Source: Mycobacterium mantenii (GTDB lineage Bacteria; Actinomycetota; Actinomycetes; Mycobacteriales; Mycobacteriaceae). From it: 64,000 nt of DNA. This document shows, piece after piece, positions 42,556 through 53,043 of this stretch; the first letter of the stretch is position 1, and each line of letters opens with the position of its first letter. A program made the translations under genes and the position numbers. The stretch spans positions 1,178,001-1,242,000 of the forward strand of contig NZ_AP022590.1 of NCBI RefSeq assembly GCF_010731775.1, in the 5' to 3' direction. Under the pieces are notes generated by a model. That model had not been told where the DNA came from and made no database searches. It saw nothing but the letters and a program-made list of their open reading frames with translations.

Positions 42556-42590
42556 GGCTTCAGAAGCTAACAAGGCACTCGACCGGGCGA

Positions 42591-44759
42591 CTAGCGGGCC
42601 GTGCTTTCGGCGGCGACGGGTGCGATCGCGCCACGCACGGCTTCGGCGAGCGTGGCAGTCCGGCGATCGGTGAAGACGTCTTCGAGCATCACCGCGCGCC
42701 CGTCGGGACCCGTCAGCGGCACCCGCCAGTTCGGGTATTCGTCGGTGGTGCCGGGCTGATTCTGGGTCCGGCGGTCACCGACCGCGTCGGTCAGCGCCAC
42801 CCCCAGCAGCCGCGACGGCGTCCTGCCCAGGTAGCGGTACAGCGCCAAAACGACTTGCTCGGGGTCGTCCTCGTCGCCGTCGTCGAGCAACCCGACCCGG
42901 CGCAGCTCGGCTATCCACGCGGCCAGGTCGGCCCGGTCGGAGTCGAGCTCCTCGTCGACGGGCCGGGTCAGCAGTCCCAACGAATCGCGCAGCCGCACAT
43001 GGTCACCCGCCAGGTAGCCGGCGGTCGGAGGCAGGTCGTGCGTGGTGACCGAGGACAGGCAGTACTCGCGCCAGCGCTCGGCACGGAGCGGAGCTCCGCT
43101 GGCACTCGGGTCGTCGCGGTCCAGCTCGAACCACAGGATCGAGGTGCCCAGCAGGCCCCGCAATAAGAGGTAGTCACGCACCCACGGCTCGACCGTGCCG
43201 AGATCCTCACCGACGACGACCGCGCCGGCCCGGTGCGCTTCCAGGGCGACGATGCCGATCATGGCTTCGTGGTCGTACCGCACGTAGGTGCCCTCCTTGG
43301 GTGAGGCGCCCCGCGGGATCCACCACAGCCGGAACAACCCGATGATGTGGTCGATGCGCACCCCGCCCGCATGGCGCAGCACCGCGCGGATCAGCGCGCG
43401 AAAGGGCCGATATTCGTGCTCGTCCAACCGGTCTGGCCGCCACGGCGGCTGCGACCAGTCCTGGCCGAGCTGATTGAACTCGTCCGGCGGCGCGCCCGCG
43501 GTCACCCCGAGCGCCATCATGTCCTGCAGCGCCCAGGCGTCGGCGCCGTTGGGATGCACACCGACGGCCAGGTCATGCATGATGCCCAGCGCCATCCCGG
43601 CCCGGATTGCCTGCGACTGCGCCCCGGCAAGCTGCTCGTCGAGTTGCCACTGCAGCCAGCGATGGAAATCGACCGTGTCCGACTGCTTTTCGACGAAGGC
43701 CGCGACCCCGGAAGCGTCCGGGTGCTGTAGCGCCCCGGGCCAGGAATGCCAGTCGTCGCCGTACTTCTCGGCCAGCGCGCACCAGGTGGCGAAGTCGTCC
43801 AGCGCGCGGCCCTCCCGGTCGCGGAATGCCTTGTAGGACAGCTCCCGTCCCGCCGACCGCGGTTCTTGATGCAGCAGCCGCAGCGCTGCCCGCTTGGCGG
43901 CCCACGAGCCGTCGCGGTCGATGGCGTCGACGCGGCCGGCGCGCTGCTGGACCTCGGAGCGCAGCCGGCGGACCCGGCTGCGCTTGGTCAGGTCGGCGAA
44001 TTCGGGGATCGCCTCGACGCGAAGATAAAGCGGGTTGACGAAGCGCCGCGACGTCGGTAGGTACGGCGACGGCTCCATCGGCTTGGTCGGGGCCGCGGCG
44101 TGCAGGGGATTGACCAACAGATAGTCGGCGCCGTGGCGAGACGCCGACCACACCGCCAGGTCGGTCAGGTCTGTCAGATCGCCGACCCCCCACGACTGCC
44201 GCGACCGCACGCTGTACAGCTGCGTGGCCAGGCCCCACGCGCGGCGGGCGCCGAGCCGCTCCGGCAGCCCGAGCCAGTCCGGCGTCACGATCAGCGCGGT
44301 GCTGGTCTCGGAGTCACCGGAACGCAGGTGCACCCGGTGATAGCCCAGCGGCAGATGGGCGGGCAGCAGGAAGCTGGCCTCGCCGACCCAGCGCCCGTCC
44401 AGGTCGTACGGCGGGGTGAAGTTGTCGACCTGTTCGACACCGCCACGCACCGTGCCGTCTTCGAGTTGCAACCACAGCTCGGCGGGATCGCCGTGGGTGA
44501 CGTGCGCCCAGAACCGGATCTGCTCGCCGGTACGCCCGACGATGGTCGCCGGCAGCCGACGCGCCCAGTGCGACCGCAGCTTCGCGGTCAGCGCGACGTT
44601 GCGCTCCTGTTCGTTGTCGGCCGCGACGCCCAGGGCCCCCAGCACCGCCTTCAACGTCGTCTCGGAAACCCCCACCCGGCGGCCGGTCCAGTCCTCGTAG
44701 TCCGTCGCGATGCCGTACCTGCGGGCGAGTTCGATCAGCGACGGTGCGAGTTCAGCCAT
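42591..44759 (-). CDS. malQ: 4-alpha-glucanotransferase (amylomaltase)
   Basis: A 722-aa GH77 enzyme that transfers alpha-1,4-glucan segments in maltose/glycogen metabolism. Catalytic residues are in VRIDHIIGLFRLWWIP (nucleophile Asp), VVGEDLGTVEPWVRDYL (acid/base Glu) and SVTTHDLPPTAGYL (Asp). The length matches the M. tuberculosis enzyme, and the position just upstream of eccB5 is conserved (Rv1781c). The N-terminal extension of about 140 residues before the barrel is normal for mycobacteria. ATG 44759 is preferred over the frame start at 44846. Confidence 0.95.
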   Translation of the reverse strand: MAELAPSLIELARRYGIATDYEDWTGRRVGVSETTLKAVLGALGVAADNEQERNVALTAKLRSHWARRLPATIVGRTGEQIRFWAHVTHGDPAELWLQLEDGTVRGGVEQVDNFTPPYDLDGRWVGEASFLLPAHLPLGYHRVHLRSGDSETSTALIVTPDWLGLPERLGARRAWGLATQLYSVRSRQSWGVGDLTDLTDLAVWSASRHGADYLLVNPLHAAAPTKPMEPSPYLPTSRRFVNPLYLRVEAIPEFADLTKRSRVRRLRSEVQQRAGRVDAIDRDGSWAAKRAALRLLHQEPRSAGRELSYKAFRDREGRALDDFATWCALAEKYGDDWHSWPGALQHPDASGVAAFVEKQSDTVDFHRWLQWQLDEQLAGAQSQAIRAGMALGIMHDLAVGVHPNGADAWALQDMMALGVTAGAPPDEFNQLGQDWSQPPWRPDRLDEHEYRPFRALIRAVLRHAGGVRIDHIIGLFRLWWIPRGASPKEGTYVRYDHEAMIGIVALEAHRAGAVVVGEDLGTVEPWVRDYLLLRGLLGTSILWFELDRDDPSASGAPLRAERWREYCLSSVTTHDLPPTAGYLAGDHVRLRDSLGLLTRPVDEELDSDRADLAAWIAELRRVGLLDDGDEDDPEQVVLALYRYLGRTPSRLLGVALTDAVGDRRTQNQPGTTDEYPNWRVPLTGPDGRAVMLEDVFTDRRTATLAEAVRGAIAPVAAESTAR

Positions 44760-45184
44760 ACCGCCATCTTGCTGCCCGGATTCGGGGGCCGGCGACTCGG
44801 ACCCGGCGCGAGTTAGCGCATTCTTTGCTGGGCGGTGGCCTGCCATTCACTTATCCCCCTGCCATCAACGGCGTCGTGCGCTCGACAGGACGAGATGGCC
44901 CGCGGCCACTACGATGCCCTGAGGAGAAGAAAAGGATGCGTTCAGCTCATCCGTGGGGGAAGAGAAACTGCCAGCTCAGTGGCGCATGTTGGTGCCGACC
45001 TCGCTGGCGCCCCGGCGCCATGAACGCGGCCGGATCCGGGTGCATAAAGAGATGTAGAAGTGAATGCGCGTTGGCGCCGCGTGGCGAGGTCCTCGCAGGT
45101 GCCTTACGGTTGTCATGTAATTCGCGCTGGATCAGTTTCGAGGGACAATATCCAGGCGCATCAGCAGACCGGATGGTGAATTAA
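44760..45184. promoter_or_regulatory. Divergent region between malQ and the ESX-5 locus
   Basis: This 425-base region must carry the malQ promoter and that of the eccB5-eccC5 unit. A TGTAAT -10-like hexamer lies at 45116-45121, about 64 bases before the eccB5 GTG. A plus-strand frame from about 44936 reads to a TAA directly before that GTG, but its translation is Arg/Cys-rich with no family, so it is not called as a gene. Confidence 0.4.
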
Positions 45185-46702
45185 GTGGCGGAAGAGAGTC
45201 GCGGGCAGCGCGGGTCGGGGTACGGCCTCGGGTTGTCGACGCGGACCCAGGTGACCGGCTATCAGTTCCTTGCACGCCGGACCGCGATGGCACTGACGCG
45301 GTGGCGCGTCCGCATGGAGGTCGAGCCGGGACGGCGCCAGAACCTCGCCGTGGTGGCGTCGATCTCCGCCGCGCTGGTGATCTGCCTGGGCGCGCTGCTC
45401 TACTCCTTCATCAGCCCGGCGGGCCAGATCAACGAGTCGCCCATCATCGCCGACCGCGATTCGGGCGCGCTGTACGTCCGCGTCGGCGAGAAGCTGTACC
45501 CGGCCCTCAACCTGGCGTCGGCGCGGCTGATCACCGGTCGCCCGGACAACCCGCACCTGGTGAAGTCCAACCAGATCGCCACCCTGCCGCGCGGACCGAT
45601 GGTGGGCATCCCCGGTGCACCGTCGAGCTTCCACCCGACCAATCCGGCCGCCTCGTCCTGGCTGGTCTGCGACACCGTCGCGAACTCGACCGGTGCCGGG
45701 GCGCCGTCCGGTGTGACCGTGACGGTGATCGACGGCAACCCGGATTTGAGCAACCACCGGCGGGTGCTGTCCGGGTCGGACGCGGTGGTGCTGAACTACA
45801 GCGGGGACGCCTGGGTCATCCGGGACGGGCGCCGCTCCCGCATCGACGGGTCGAACCGATCGGTGCTGCTGCCGCTGGGGCTCACCCCGGAGCAGGTCAG
45901 CATGGCGAAGCCGATGAGCCGCGCCCTCTACGACGCGTTGCCGGTGGGTCCGGAGCTGACCGTGCCGCAGATTCAGAACGCGGGCGCCGGGGCGTCGTTC
46001 CCGAACGCGCCCGGCCCGATCGGCACGGTGATCGTCACCCCGCAAATCAGTGGGCCGCAACAGTATTCGTTGGTGTTGGCCGACGGTGTGCAGACGCTCC
46101 CACCGCTGGTGGCCCAGATCCTGCAGAACGCCGGACCGGGCAACACCAAACCGGTGACCGTGGAGCCGTCCGCCTTGGCCAAGATGCCGGTGGTCAACAA
46201 GCTGGACCTGTCGTCCTACCCGGACGCACCGCTGAACGTGATGGACATCCGCGAGAACCCGGCGACCTGCTGGTGGTGGCAGAAGACCTCCGGTGAAAAC
46301 CGGGCCCGCGTCCAGGTCATCTCCGGCGCGACCATTCCGGTCGAGCAGAAGGACATCAGCAAGGTCGTGTCGCTGGTCAAGGCCGACACCACCGGCCGCG
46401 AAGCCGACCAGGTCTTCTTCGGGCCCGACTATGCGAACTTCGTGGCCGTCACCGGAAACGATCCCGGGGCCAAGACGACCGAGTCGCTGTGGTGGCTCAC
46501 GGATGCGGGTGCCCGGTTCGGAGTGGACGACACCCGCGAGGTACGAGAGGCGTTGGGCCTGAAGACGAAACCGGGCCTGGCGCCGTGGGTAGCACTGCGA
46601 CTGCTACCGCAAGGGCCGACGTTGTCGCGGGCGGATGCGCTGGTGGAGCACGACACGCTACCGATGGATATGTCTCCAGGAGAGTTGACGGTACCGAAGT
46701 GA
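45185..46702 (+). CDS. eccB5: ESX-5 secretion machinery protein EccB5
   Basis: A 505-aa membrane subunit of the ESX-5 type VII secretion system. A cytoplasmic N-terminus (LSTRTQVTGYQFLARRTAMALTRW, conserved in EccB) precedes one transmembrane helix at about 54-76, and the rest is a large periplasmic repeat domain with cysteines in WLVCDT and ATCWWWQ. EccB forms the outer face of the EccBCDE core complex. GTG 45185 is the start, and its stop overlaps the eccC5 start (GTGA). Confidence 0.97.
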   Translation: MAEESRGQRGSGYGLGLSTRTQVTGYQFLARRTAMALTRWRVRMEVEPGRRQNLAVVASISAALVICLGALLYSFISPAGQINESPIIADRDSGALYVRVGEKLYPALNLASARLITGRPDNPHLVKSNQIATLPRGPMVGIPGAPSSFHPTNPAASSWLVCDTVANSTGAGAPSGVTVTVIDGNPDLSNHRRVLSGSDAVVLNYSGDAWVIRDGRRSRIDGSNRSVLLPLGLTPEQVSMAKPMSRALYDALPVGPELTVPQIQNAGAGASFPNAPGPIGTVIVTPQISGPQQYSLVLADGVQTLPPLVAQILQNAGPGNTKPVTVEPSALAKMPVVNKLDLSSYPDAPLNVMDIRENPATCWWWQKTSGENRARVQVISGATIPVEQKDISKVVSLVKADTTGREADQVFFGPDYANFVAVTGNDPGAKTTESLWWLTDAGARFGVDDTREVREALGLKTKPGLAPWVALRLLPQGPTLSRADALVEHDTLPMDMSPGELTVPK

Positions 46703-49700
46703 AACGTGGATTTGCGCGGCCGACGCCGGAGAAGCCTCCGGTAATCAAGCCGGAGAACATCGTCCTCCCGACGCCGCTGAGCATCCCGCCGCCGGAGGGC
46801 AAGCCCTGGTGGTTGATCGTGGTCGGCGTCGTGGTGGTCGGCCTGCTGATCGGTATGGTCGCTATGACCTTCGCCAGCGGCTCGCACGTGTTCGGTGGCG
46901 CGGGCTCGATCTTCCCGATCTTCATGATCGGTGGCGTCGCGATGATGATGTTCGGCGGCCGGTTCGGCGGCCAGCAGCAGATGAGCCGGCCCAAGCTGGA
47001 CTCGATGCGTGCCCAGTTCATGCTGATGCTGGACATGCTGCGCGAGACCGCGCACGAGTCGGCCGACAGCATGGACGCCAACTACCGGTGGTTCCATCCG
47101 GCACCCACCACCCTGGCCGCCGCGGTCGGGTCGTCGCGGATGTGGGAACGCAAACCCGACGGCAAAGACCTGAACTTCGGCGTGGTCCGCGTCGGCGTCG
47201 GGATGACGCGTCCCGAAGTGACCTGGGGTGAGCCCCAGAACATGCCCACCGACATCGAGCTCGAGCCGGTGACCGGTAAGGCACTTCAGGAATTCGGTCG
47301 CTATCAAAGCGTCGTCTACAACCTGCCCAAGATGATCTCGGTGCTGGTCGAGCCCTGGTACTCGCTGGCCGGAGACCGCGAGCAGGTGGTGGGACTGATG
47401 CGGGCGATCATCTGCCAGCTGGCGTTCTCGCACGGCCCCGACCACATGCGGATGATCGTGGTCAGTTCGAATCTGGACGAATGGGACTGGGTGAAGTGGC
47501 TGCCGCACTTCGGCGACCCGCGCCGCCAGGACGCCGCCGGCAACGCGCGGATGGTATACAGCGCGGTTCGCGAGTTCGCCGCCGAGCAGGCCGAATTGTT
47601 CGCCGGCCGTGGGTCTTTCACGCCCCGCCACGCCAGTTCGTCGGCCCAGACGCCGACGCCCCACACCGTCATCATCGCCGACGTCGTTGACCCGCAATGG
47701 GAGTACGTGATCAGCGGCGAGGGCGTCGACGGGGTGACGTTCTTCGACCTCACCGGCTCCGCGATGTGGAGTGCGGTTCCGGAGCGCACCCTGCGGTTCG
47801 ACGACAAGGGTGTGATCGAGGCGCTGCCCCGCGACCGCGACACCTGGATGGTCATCGACGAGAAGCCGTGGTTCTTCGCCCTCACCGACCACATCAGCAT
47901 CGCCGAGGCGGAGGAGTTCTCGCAGAAGCTGGCACGGTGGCGCCTCGCCGAGGCATACGAAGAAATCGGCCAGCGGGTGGCGCACATCGGCGCCCGGGAC
48001 ATCATGGCCTACTACGGAATTGACGATCCCGGCCACATCGACTTCCAGGCGCTGTGGGGTAGCCGCAACGACTCGATGGGCCGGTCGCGGCTGCGTGCGC
48101 CGTTCGGTGTCCGTTCCGACAATGGCGAGCTGCTGTTCTTGGACATGAAGTCGCTGGACGAAGGCGGCGACGGTCCGCACGGCGTCATGTCCGGTACGAC
48201 CGGTTCGGGTAAGTCGACCCTGGTGCGGACCGTGATCGAATCGCTGATGCTCAGCCATCCGCCGGAGGAGCTGCAGTTCGTGCTGGCCGACCTCAAGGGT
48301 GGGTCGGCGGTCAAGCCGTTCGCCGGCGTCCCGCACGTGTCCCGGATCATCACCGACCTGGAAGAGGACCAGGCGTTGATGGAGCGCTTCCTGGACGCGC
48401 TGTGGGGTGAAATCGCCCGCCGCAAGGCGATCTGCGACAGCGCCGGCGTCGACGACGCCAAGGAATACAACTCGGTGCGCAGCCGGATGCGCGCGCGTGG
48501 CCAGGACATGGCGCCGCTGCCGATGCTCGTGGTCGTCATCGACGAGTTCTACGAGTGGTTCCGCATCATGCCGACGGCGGTCGACGTCCTCGACTCGATC
48601 GGCCGTCAGGGCCGCGCGTACTGGATCCACCTGATGATGGCGTCGCAGACCATCGAGAGCCGCGCCGAAAAGCTCATGGAGAACATGGGTTACCGGTTGG
48701 TGCTGAAAGCGCGTACCGCCGGTGCGGCGCAGGCGGCCGGTGTGCCGAACGCGGTCAACCTGCCCGCTCAGGCCGGTCTGGGCTACTTCCGCCGCAGCCT
48801 GGAAGACATCACCCGATTCCAGGCCGAGTTCCTGTGGCGGGACTACTTCCCGCGCGGCCTCACCGACGACGGGGACGAAGCGCCGGCGCTGGTGCACAGC
48901 ATCGACTACGTCCGCCCGCAATTGTTCACCAACTCGTTCACCCCGCTGGAGGTCAGCGTCGGGGGGCCGGAAATCACCCCGGCCGTCCCGGCGAACGGTG
49001 ACGCGCTCCCGATCGAGGCCACCGAGGAGGACGACGCCGAAGGGATCAGGACGCCCAAGGTCGGTACGGTCATCATCGACCAGCTGCGCAAGATCGACTT
49101 CCAGCCGTACCGGCTGTGGCAGCCGCCGTTGAACCAGCCCGTCGCCATCGACGAGTTGGTGAACCGGTTCCTCGGCCACCCCTGGCAGCAGGACTATGGC
49201 ACCGCGCGCGATCTGGTCTTCCCGATCGGAATCATCGACCGCCCGTTCAAGCACGATCAGCCGCCGTGGACGGTCGACACCTCCGGGCCCGGTGCCAACG
49301 TCTTGATCCTGGGCGCCGGTGGTTCGGGTAAGACCACCGCCCTGCAGACGCTGATCTGTTCGGCGGCACTGACCCACACACCCGAGCAGATCCAGTTCTA
49401 CTGCCTGGCCTACAGCGGCACCGCGCTGACCACGGTCGCGCGTCTGCCCCACGTCGGTGAGGTGGCCGGCCCGACCGACCCGTACGGTGTGCGCCGCACG
49501 GTGGCCGAACTGCTGGCCCTGGTTCGCGAGCGCAAGCGCAGCTTCCTCGAGTACGGGATCGCCTCGATGGAGGTGTTCCGGCGGCGGAAGTTCGGCGGTG
49601 AGCCCGGCCCGGTTCCCAACGACGGCTTCGGCGACGTCTACCTGGTGGTGGATAACTACCGTGCGCTGGCCGAAGAAAACGAGGTCCTGATCGAGCAGGT

Positions 49701-50862
49701 CAACGTGATCATCAATCAGGGCCCCTCGTTCGGGGTGCACGTGGTGGTCACCGCCGATCGCGAATCGGAGCTGCGGCCGCCGGTGCGCAGCGGTTTCGGC
49801 TCCCGGGTCGAGCTGCGGCTGGCGGCCGTGGAAGACGCCAAGCTGGTGCGTTCGCGGTTCGCCAAGGACGTTCCGGTCAAGCCGGGTCGCGGCATGGTCG
49901 CGGTCAACTACGTCCGCCTCGACGCCGACCCGCAGTCCGGTCTGCACACGCTGGTGGCGCGGCCCGCGCTGGCCAGCACGCCGGACTATAGCTTCGAGTC
50001 CGACAGCATCGCCGAAGCGGTCAGCCGGATCGCGAGCGGTCAGGCTCCGCCGGTGCGCCGGCTGCCGGCGATCTTCGGTGTCGAACAGCTTCGGGAGCTT
50101 GCCGCGCAGGACACCCGCCAGGGCGTCGGTGCGGGCGGAATCGCCTGGGCCATCTCGGAATTGGACCTGTCGCCGGTGTACCTCAACTTTGCCGAGAACG
50201 CGCACCTGATGGTGACCGGCCGTCGCGAATGTGGGCGTACCACGACGCTGGCCACCATCATGTCCGAGATCGGGCGGTTGTATGCACCCGGAGCAACCAG
50301 CGCGCCGCCACCGCCACCGGGGCAGCCCTCGGCGCAGGTGTGGCTGGTGGACCCGCGCCGTCAGCTGCTGACCGCGCTCGGCTCCGATTACGTGGAGAAG
50401 TTCGCCTACAACCTCGATGGCGTGCAGGCGATGATGGGCGAACTGGCCGCGGTCCTGGCCGGCCGCGAGCCGCCGCCGGGGTTGTCCGCCGAGGAGTTGC
50501 TGTCGCGGAACTGGTGGAGCGGGCCGGAGATCTTCTTGATCGTCGACGACATCCAGCAGCTGCCGGCAGGTTTCGACTCGCCGCTGCACAAGGCGGCCCC
50601 GTGGGTGACCCGGGCCGCGGATGTCGGCCTGCACGTGATCGTCACGCGCACGTTTGGTGGTTGGTCCTCGGCCGGCAGCGACCCGATGCTGCGGGCACTG
50701 GCCCAGGCGAACGCGCCGCTGCTGGTGATGGACGCCGACCCCGACGAGGGATTCATCCGCGGCAAGATGAAGGGTGGTCCGCTGCCGCGTGGTCGAGGCC
50801 TGCTGATGGCCGAAGACACCGGCGTGTTCGTCCAGGTCGCAGCGACCGAGCTGCGTAAGTAG
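46699..50862 (+). CDS. eccC5: ESX-5 secretion ATPase EccC5
   Basis: A 1387-aa FtsK/SpoIIIE-type motor in one piece. Two transmembrane helices (about 37-58 and 66-84) are followed by a DUF domain and three ATPase modules. Walker A of module 1 is GTTGSGKS (about residue 500), of module 2 GAGGSGKT (about 873), while module 3 has GRRECGRTT (about 1171) with Arg in place of the P-loop Lys. EccC recruits substrates through the C-terminal modules and drives export. GTG 46699 overlaps the eccB5 stop. Confidence 0.97.
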   Translation: MKRGFARPTPEKPPVIKPENIVLPTPLSIPPPEGKPWWLIVVGVVVVGLLIGMVAMTFASGSHVFGGAGSIFPIFMIGGVAMMMFGGRFGGQQQMSRPKLDSMRAQFMLMLDMLRETAHESADSMDANYRWFHPAPTTLAAAVGSSRMWERKPDGKDLNFGVVRVGVGMTRPEVTWGEPQNMPTDIELEPVTGKALQEFGRYQSVVYNLPKMISVLVEPWYSLAGDREQVVGLMRAIICQLAFSHGPDHMRMIVVSSNLDEWDWVKWLPHFGDPRRQDAAGNARMVYSAVREFAAEQAELFAGRGSFTPRHASSSAQTPTPHTVIIADVVDPQWEYVISGEGVDGVTFFDLTGSAMWSAVPERTLRFDDKGVIEALPRDRDTWMVIDEKPWFFALTDHISIAEAEEFSQKLARWRLAEAYEEIGQRVAHIGARDIMAYYGIDDPGHIDFQALWGSRNDSMGRSRLRAPFGVRSDNGELLFLDMKSLDEGGDGPHGVMSGTTGSGKSTLVRTVIESLMLSHPPEELQFVLADLKGGSAVKPFAGVPHVSRIITDLEEDQALMERFLDALWGEIARRKAICDSAGVDDAKEYNSVRSRMRARGQDMAPLPMLVVVIDEFYEWFRIMPTAVDVLDSIGRQGRAYWIHLMMASQTIESRAEKLMENMGYRLVLKARTAGAAQAAGVPNAVNLPAQAGLGYFRRSLEDITRFQAEFLWRDYFPRGLTDDGDEAPALVHSIDYVRPQLFTNSFTPLEVSVGGPEITPAVPANGDALPIEATEEDDAEGIRTPKVGTVIIDQLRKIDFQPYRLWQPPLNQPVAIDELVNRFLGHPWQQDYGTARDLVFPIGIIDRPFKHDQPPWTVDTSGPGANVLILGAGGSGKTTALQTLICSAALTHTPEQIQFYCLAYSGTALTTVARLPHVGEVAGPTDPYGVRRTVAELLALVRERKRSFLEYGIASMEVFRRRKFGGEPGPVPNDGFGDVYLVVDNYRALAEENEVLIEQVNVIINQGPSFGVHVVVTADRESELRPPVRSGFGSRVELRLAAVEDAKLVRSRFAKDVPVKPGRGMVAVNYVRLDADPQSGLHTLVARPALASTPDYSFESDSIAEAVSRIASGQAPPVRRLPAIFGVEQLRELAAQDTRQGVGAGGIAWAISELDLSPVYLNFAENAHLMVTGRRECGRTTTLATIMSEIGRLYAPGATSAPPPPPGQPSAQVWLVDPRRQLLTALGSDYVEKFAYNLDGVQAMMGELAAVLAGREPPPGLSAEELLSRNWWSGPEIFLIVDDIQQLPAGFDSPLHKAAPWVTRAADVGLHVIVTRTFGGWSSAGSDPMLRALAQANAPLLVMDADPDEGFIRGKMKGGPLPRGRGLLMAEDTGVFVQVAATELRK

Positions 50863-50866
50863 GACG

Positions 50867-50880
50867 GGCGCGGCTGCGCC
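50867..50880. terminator. Hairpin between convergent eccC5 and cyp143
   Basis: GGCGC-GGCT-GCGCC, a 5-bp GC-only stem with a 4-nt loop, begins 4 bases after the eccC5 stop, in the 37-base gap between the convergent genes. It may act on both strands. Confidence 0.4.
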
Positions 50881-50899
50881 GGGGCCGACCGGGCGGGTT

Positions 50900-52138
<1,239 letters not shown>

Positions 52139-52340
52139 TCAACACGTGGCGGCACATCAATATTGCATGCGCGGCAAAGGAACACGATCCGCCTGCTCGA
52201 ACTAATCCAGGGTTTCCGGTACCCGGAATCGGTTGGCGAACATCTTCGACACTTTACCGACCGACTAATCTGGGTATCGACTCGTGAAACCCAAGCTCGG
52301 CCGATTGCGAAGACGTCGACCGGCATACCGGGCCACCTAG

Positions 52341-52547
<207 letters not shown>

Positions 52548-53043
52548 CGGCGCGTGCCGCCGGGAGGCGTCCCGCGGCGATTGGTCAGTAGGCAAACGAT
52601 TGATGAACAATCCGTTGCCATTTATGAACTCTCGCCGACCGGGAATGAACAGTGGCTGGCCATTGATGAACAGGTGGCTTTGGGGTGTCGGTGTTTGCCT
52701 CATAACGAACTAATCTCAGTGCCGGGCGGCAGTTCGGGCACACGCGAGCTGCCGCTTGGTTGCTGATAGTGGGGGATTAGCCGAGGCCAGAAGGTGCATG
52801 ACGTTCCTGACCAGATGTCCGAGAAGCGCGGTGGCAGACCACCTTTGCGGACGCAGTCAACTGGTCACGATGCGTCGTCCGGCTCGGCTGATGGGGATGC
52901 GGGGCCAAGCGGTCCCGATCGTGGCTCCCGTGGACGCAGCAGCCCACCGGTGGCGTCGTTTACAGAGCCGTGACCACGGCCACCACTGATTCCTATGTGA
53001 CAGCCGAGACCGCTTGCGCTCCCGGCCAACTGAGGAGGACACG
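52548..53043. promoter_or_regulatory. Leader region upstream of the first PPE gene
   Basis: A 496-base region between the ferredoxin and PPE genes. It contains a strict 21-bp periodic repeat array (annotated separately) and otherwise no convincing gene. A GTG at 52554 opens a 70-codon frame right after the ferredoxin stop, but it has no family and reads through the repeat. GAGGAGG before GTG 53044 is the PPE ribosome site. Confidence 0.5.
52599..52682. repeat. Four-unit tandem array, exact 21-bp period
   Basis: Four imperfect units, 52599-52619, 52620-52640, 52641-52661 and 52662-52682, each with the core ATGAAC at the same phase (52603, 52624, 52645 and 52666). Units 1 and 4 share ATTGATGAACA. 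A spacing of 21 bp is two helical turns, so the cores lie on one face of the DNA. It lies about 360-445 bases upstream of the PPE start. A regulatory binding array is the favoured reading; a seven-residue coding repeat is the alternative. Confidence 0.7.

Noticed and set aside
44936..45184. A plus-strand frame ending directly before the eccB5 GTG
   Set aside because: The AAGAAAAGG before its ATG is suggestive, but the translation is Cys/Arg-rich and unrelated to any family. It is more likely leader sequence.
46429..50634. A 1401-codon open frame on the minus strand opposite eccC5
   Set aside because: It is a GC-skew shadow of eccC5: His/Arg/Asp-rich low-complexity translation, no family, and complete overlap with a certain gene.
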